Assembly: GCA_020200675.1 (NCBI GenBank)
Contig: JAIVIG010000138.1
Coordinates: 3,761-10,817, forward strand
Direction of reading: 5' to 3'
Source: Actinomycetota bacterium
Lineage (GTDB): Bacteria > Actinomycetota > Rubrobacteria > Rubrobacterales > Rubrobacteraceae
Length of the DNA stretch: 7,057 nucleotides
Shown: one piece after another, positions 5,919 through 7,057 of the stretch
How positions within the stretch are numbered: position 1 is the first letter of the stretch
Layout of the letters: every line of letters begins with the position of its first letter
The notes under the pieces: generated by a model
What the model was told of the DNA's origin: nothing
Seen by the model: only the letters and a program-made list of their open reading frames with translations
Database searches by the model: none
Position numbers and translations under genes: made by a program

Positions 5919-5948
5919 ATGAGGTTCGAAGGCAGAGGAGGCGTTTAG
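5919..5948 (+). other. Nine-codon upstream ORF (MRFEGRGGV) abutting the next gene
   Basis: An ATG at 5919 opens a frame of nine codons that ends in TAG at 5946-5948, immediately before the ATG of the membrane-protein gene in the same frame. The AGAGGAGG ribosome-binding site of that gene lies inside it. If the -10 at 5906-5911 is used, this ORF would be leaderless. It could couple translation to the downstream gene, or be chance, since short ORFs are frequent. Confidence 0.25.
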
Positions 5949-6386
5949 ATGCCGCGGCGATGGGTCGTTTATCTAATCGTGTTCTGCACGCTGTTGAACG
6001 GGGCGGGCTTTCTGTGGGACATCTTCGAGCCGGCGCCGCTCTACGACGAGATCGCGCACGTCATAACGCCGTTCACGCTCGTGGCGATAACGGCCGAAAT
6101 CGTCTACCGGTATGGGGGCGACGACGAGTTCTTCGACACGCCCCGCCACGCTTTGGTCACGGGGAGCGTGATCGGACTCGTCGGCGCGGTAGGCTGGGAG
6201 ATCGTCGAGATCCTGCTAGATTACCTCTTCCCCGCCGCCAGCATCGACCACGCCCTGCCCGACACGATCTTCGACGTCGTGCTCGGCGTGATCGGGGGCG
6301 CCGCCGGAGCCTGGGTGGCGGACCGCTACCTGGACCGCCTCTTCGACCGCTCCCACGCAAGCTCTCGCCTCCGCCGGGTCCGCTAG
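5949..6386 (+). CDS. Four-helix membrane protein, DUF2238/YjdF-like
   Basis: 145-aa integral membrane protein. Likely helices are at about residues 6-24, 36-54, 68-93 and 107-125. Polar residues sit in or next to the membrane: YDEIAH (32-37), GWEIVE (82-87, with E84 and E87) and DTIFDVVLG (105-113). The YD..xH / WE..E / DT..D pattern resembles the DUF2238 (YjdF) group and, more distantly, VanZ-like proteins; the biochemical function of DUF2238 is not known to me. The tail (SHASSRLRRVR) is basic and probably cytoplasmic. AGAGGAGG with a 7-bp spacer supports the ATG. The carbonic anhydrase gene begins 83 bp downstream in the same direction; a functional link is possible but unsupported. Confidence 0.82.
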   Translation: MPRRWVVYLIVFCTLLNGAGFLWDIFEPAPLYDEIAHVITPFTLVAITAEIVYRYGGDDEFFDTPRHALVTGSVIGLVGAVGWEIVEILLDYLFPAASIDHALPDTIFDVVLGVIGGAAGAWVADRYLDRLFDRSHASSRLRRVR

Positions 6387-6429
6387 CGAGAGTCGCTGCG
6401 TCTCACTCGCGGGCAAACCGCACGACGTT

Positions 6430-6435
6430 TAGAAT
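6430..6435 (+). promoter_or_regulatory. Putative -10 element for the carbonic anhydrase gene
   Basis: TAGAAT matches TATAAT at five of six positions and predicts a leader of about 28 bases before the GTG at 6470. The -35 region is poor. It suggests the enzyme can be transcribed independently of the upstream membrane-protein gene. Confidence 0.42.
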
Positions 6436-6456
6436 GATCGGGTTCGTTCGTCAAAC

Positions 6457-6462
6457 GGGAGG
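6457..6462 (+). promoter_or_regulatory. Ribosome-binding site supporting GTG 6470
   Basis: GGGAGG lies seven bases before the GTG at 6470. The frame stays open far upstream, but that part is out-of-frame sequence of the preceding gene, so this site and family length decide the start. Confidence 0.7.
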
Positions 6463-6469
6463 TGGTGCG

Positions 6470-6970
6470 GTGGCACGGTTCGACGAGTTTCGAGAGGCCA
6501 ACGAGCGTTACGCGGCTTCTTTCGACGAGGGAGACTTGCCGATGCCCCCAGCTCGCGGGGTCGCGGTGTTGACGTGCATGGATGCGAGGCTGCATCCCGC
6601 AAAGTTCCTCGGACTCGAGTTGGGGGACGCGCACGTGATCCGGAACGCCGGCGGGCGGGTATCGGAGGATGCCATCCGCTCCCTCGTCATCTCCGAGCGG
6701 CTCCTCGGGACCGAGGAGATCGTGGTCGTCCACCACACCGACTGCGGGATGATGACCTTCGGCAACGAGGACCTGACGGCGAAGATAAAGGAGGACCTCG
6801 GCGTGGATGCCACGGGCCGCGACTTCCTCCCGTTCTCGGACCTCGAACAGAGCGTGCGCGACGACGTCGAGACGCTCCGGAACTCGGACCTCATCCCCGA
6901 CGACATCTCTATCTCCGGCGCGATCTACGACGTACGGAGCGGAGAGCTCCGCGAGGTCGTCCGAGACTAA
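6470..6970 (+). CDS. Beta-class carbonic anhydrase (Rv1284-like)
   Basis: 166-aa zinc enzyme interconverting CO2 and bicarbonate in the cytoplasm. Zinc ligands are C36 in TCMDAR, H89 and C92 in HHTDCG; D38 and R40 form the conserved Asp-Arg dyad. Other family marks are LPMPP (23-27), AHVIRNAGG (54-62), IRSLVISERLLGT (69-81) and the C-terminal GAIYDVRSGELREV. From memory, Mycobacterium tuberculosis Rv1284 (about 163 aa) shares the PMPP, ACMDAR, EAHVIRNAG, RSLAISQRLLGT and HHTDCGM strings in the same order, so this belongs to that short subgroup. Such enzymes are usually dimers or tetramers supplying bicarbonate for carboxylases, for example acetyl-CoA carboxylase. All key residues are intact. 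It has its own probable promoter and a strong terminator. Confidence 0.95.
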   Translation: MARFDEFREANERYAASFDEGDLPMPPARGVAVLTCMDARLHPAKFLGLELGDAHVIRNAGGRVSEDAIRSLVISERLLGTEEIVVVHHTDCGMMTFGNEDLTAKIKEDLGVDATGRDFLPFSDLEQSVRDDVETLRNSDLIPDDISISGAIYDVRSGELREVVRD

Positions 6971-6993
6971 CGCTTGACGGGGCCAGAACGTTA

Positions 6994-7025
6994 GGGCCGG
7001 GCGAATTGGCTGCCCGGCCCTTTTT
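6994..7025 (+). terminator. Rho-independent terminator of the carbonic anhydrase gene
   Basis: GGGCCGGGC (6994-7002) pairs perfectly with GCCCGGCCC (7012-7020) around a 9-base loop, followed at once by five T (7021-7025). The 9-bp GC stem plus T run, 23 bp after the stop codon, is a textbook intrinsic terminator for the plus strand. Confidence 0.95.
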
Positions 7026-7030
7026 GTGCC

Positions 7031-7036
7031 TATGAT
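7031..7036 (+). promoter_or_regulatory. Possible -10 element for a gene beyond the window
   Basis: TATGAT (five of six matches) follows the terminator. The ATG inside it opens a short frame to the window edge with no ribosome-binding site, so I treat the hexamer as a promoter hint only. Confidence 0.22.
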
Positions 7037-7057
7037 TGCCGGGAGAGACGTTACGCG

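Noticed and set aside
6387..6409. GCGAG and CTCGC inverted repeat after the DUF2238-like gene
   Set aside because: Five base pairs with a 13-base loop and no T run is expected by chance in sequence of this GC content.
5960..6469. N-terminal extension of the carbonic anhydrase frame
   Set aside because: This stretch is an out-of-frame, Arg-rich reading of the DUF2238-like gene and its spacer; the family length and GGGAGG support GTG 6470.

Overview
The window is high-GC bacterial chromosome with Actinobacteria-like features. Genes are tightly packed, ribosome-binding sites are strong (AGGAGG), GTG starts occur, and the carbonic anhydrase looks like mycobacterial Rv1284. Unlike Streptomyces or Mycobacterium, ATA and AGG codons are common in the metabolic genes, for example at least seven ATA codons in the acyl-CoA ligase and five in the reductase. 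My best guess is a Rubrobacter-like deep-branching actinobacterium. This is inference from codon use and gene content, not from a marker gene.

Left block, minus strand (1-1440): a regulatory operon reads leftward as tetR-type gene, OmpR/PhoB response regulator, then the first 38 codons of a probable sensor kinase. The tetR reading frame overlaps the regulator start by 32 bp, and the regulator and kinase share an ATGA. The tetR frame carries an in-frame TAA at codon 21, so it looks like a recent pseudogene or a sequencing error.

Middle block, plus strand (1450-4151): a perfect 22-bp palindrome lies just upstream of tetR, between two outward-facing -10-like hexamers, and is the likely TetR operator. 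About 200 bp later comes a fatty-acid-type acyl-CoA ligase (552 aa), followed after 11 bp by a short-chain dehydrogenase/reductase (266 aa). The layout is a classic local regulator plus divergent acyl-CoA metabolism operon.

Right-centre block, minus strand (4209-5827): three genes in the same direction encode a 70-aa uncharacterised helical protein, a PRC-barrel protein with a long acidic disordered tail, and a six-helix membrane protein. None has a clear specific function.

Right block, plus strand (5949-7025): a four-helix membrane protein resembling the DUF2238/YjdF group, then a beta-class carbonic anhydrase closed by a textbook intrinsic terminator. The last 32 bases hold at most the upstream region of another gene.

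I see no tRNA, rRNA, CRISPR array, insertion sequence or phage gene, and no convincing novel multi-gene system. The most informative oddities are the interrupted tetR, its operator, the interlocked tetR/two-component operon, and a nine-codon upstream ORF abutting the DUF2238-like gene.
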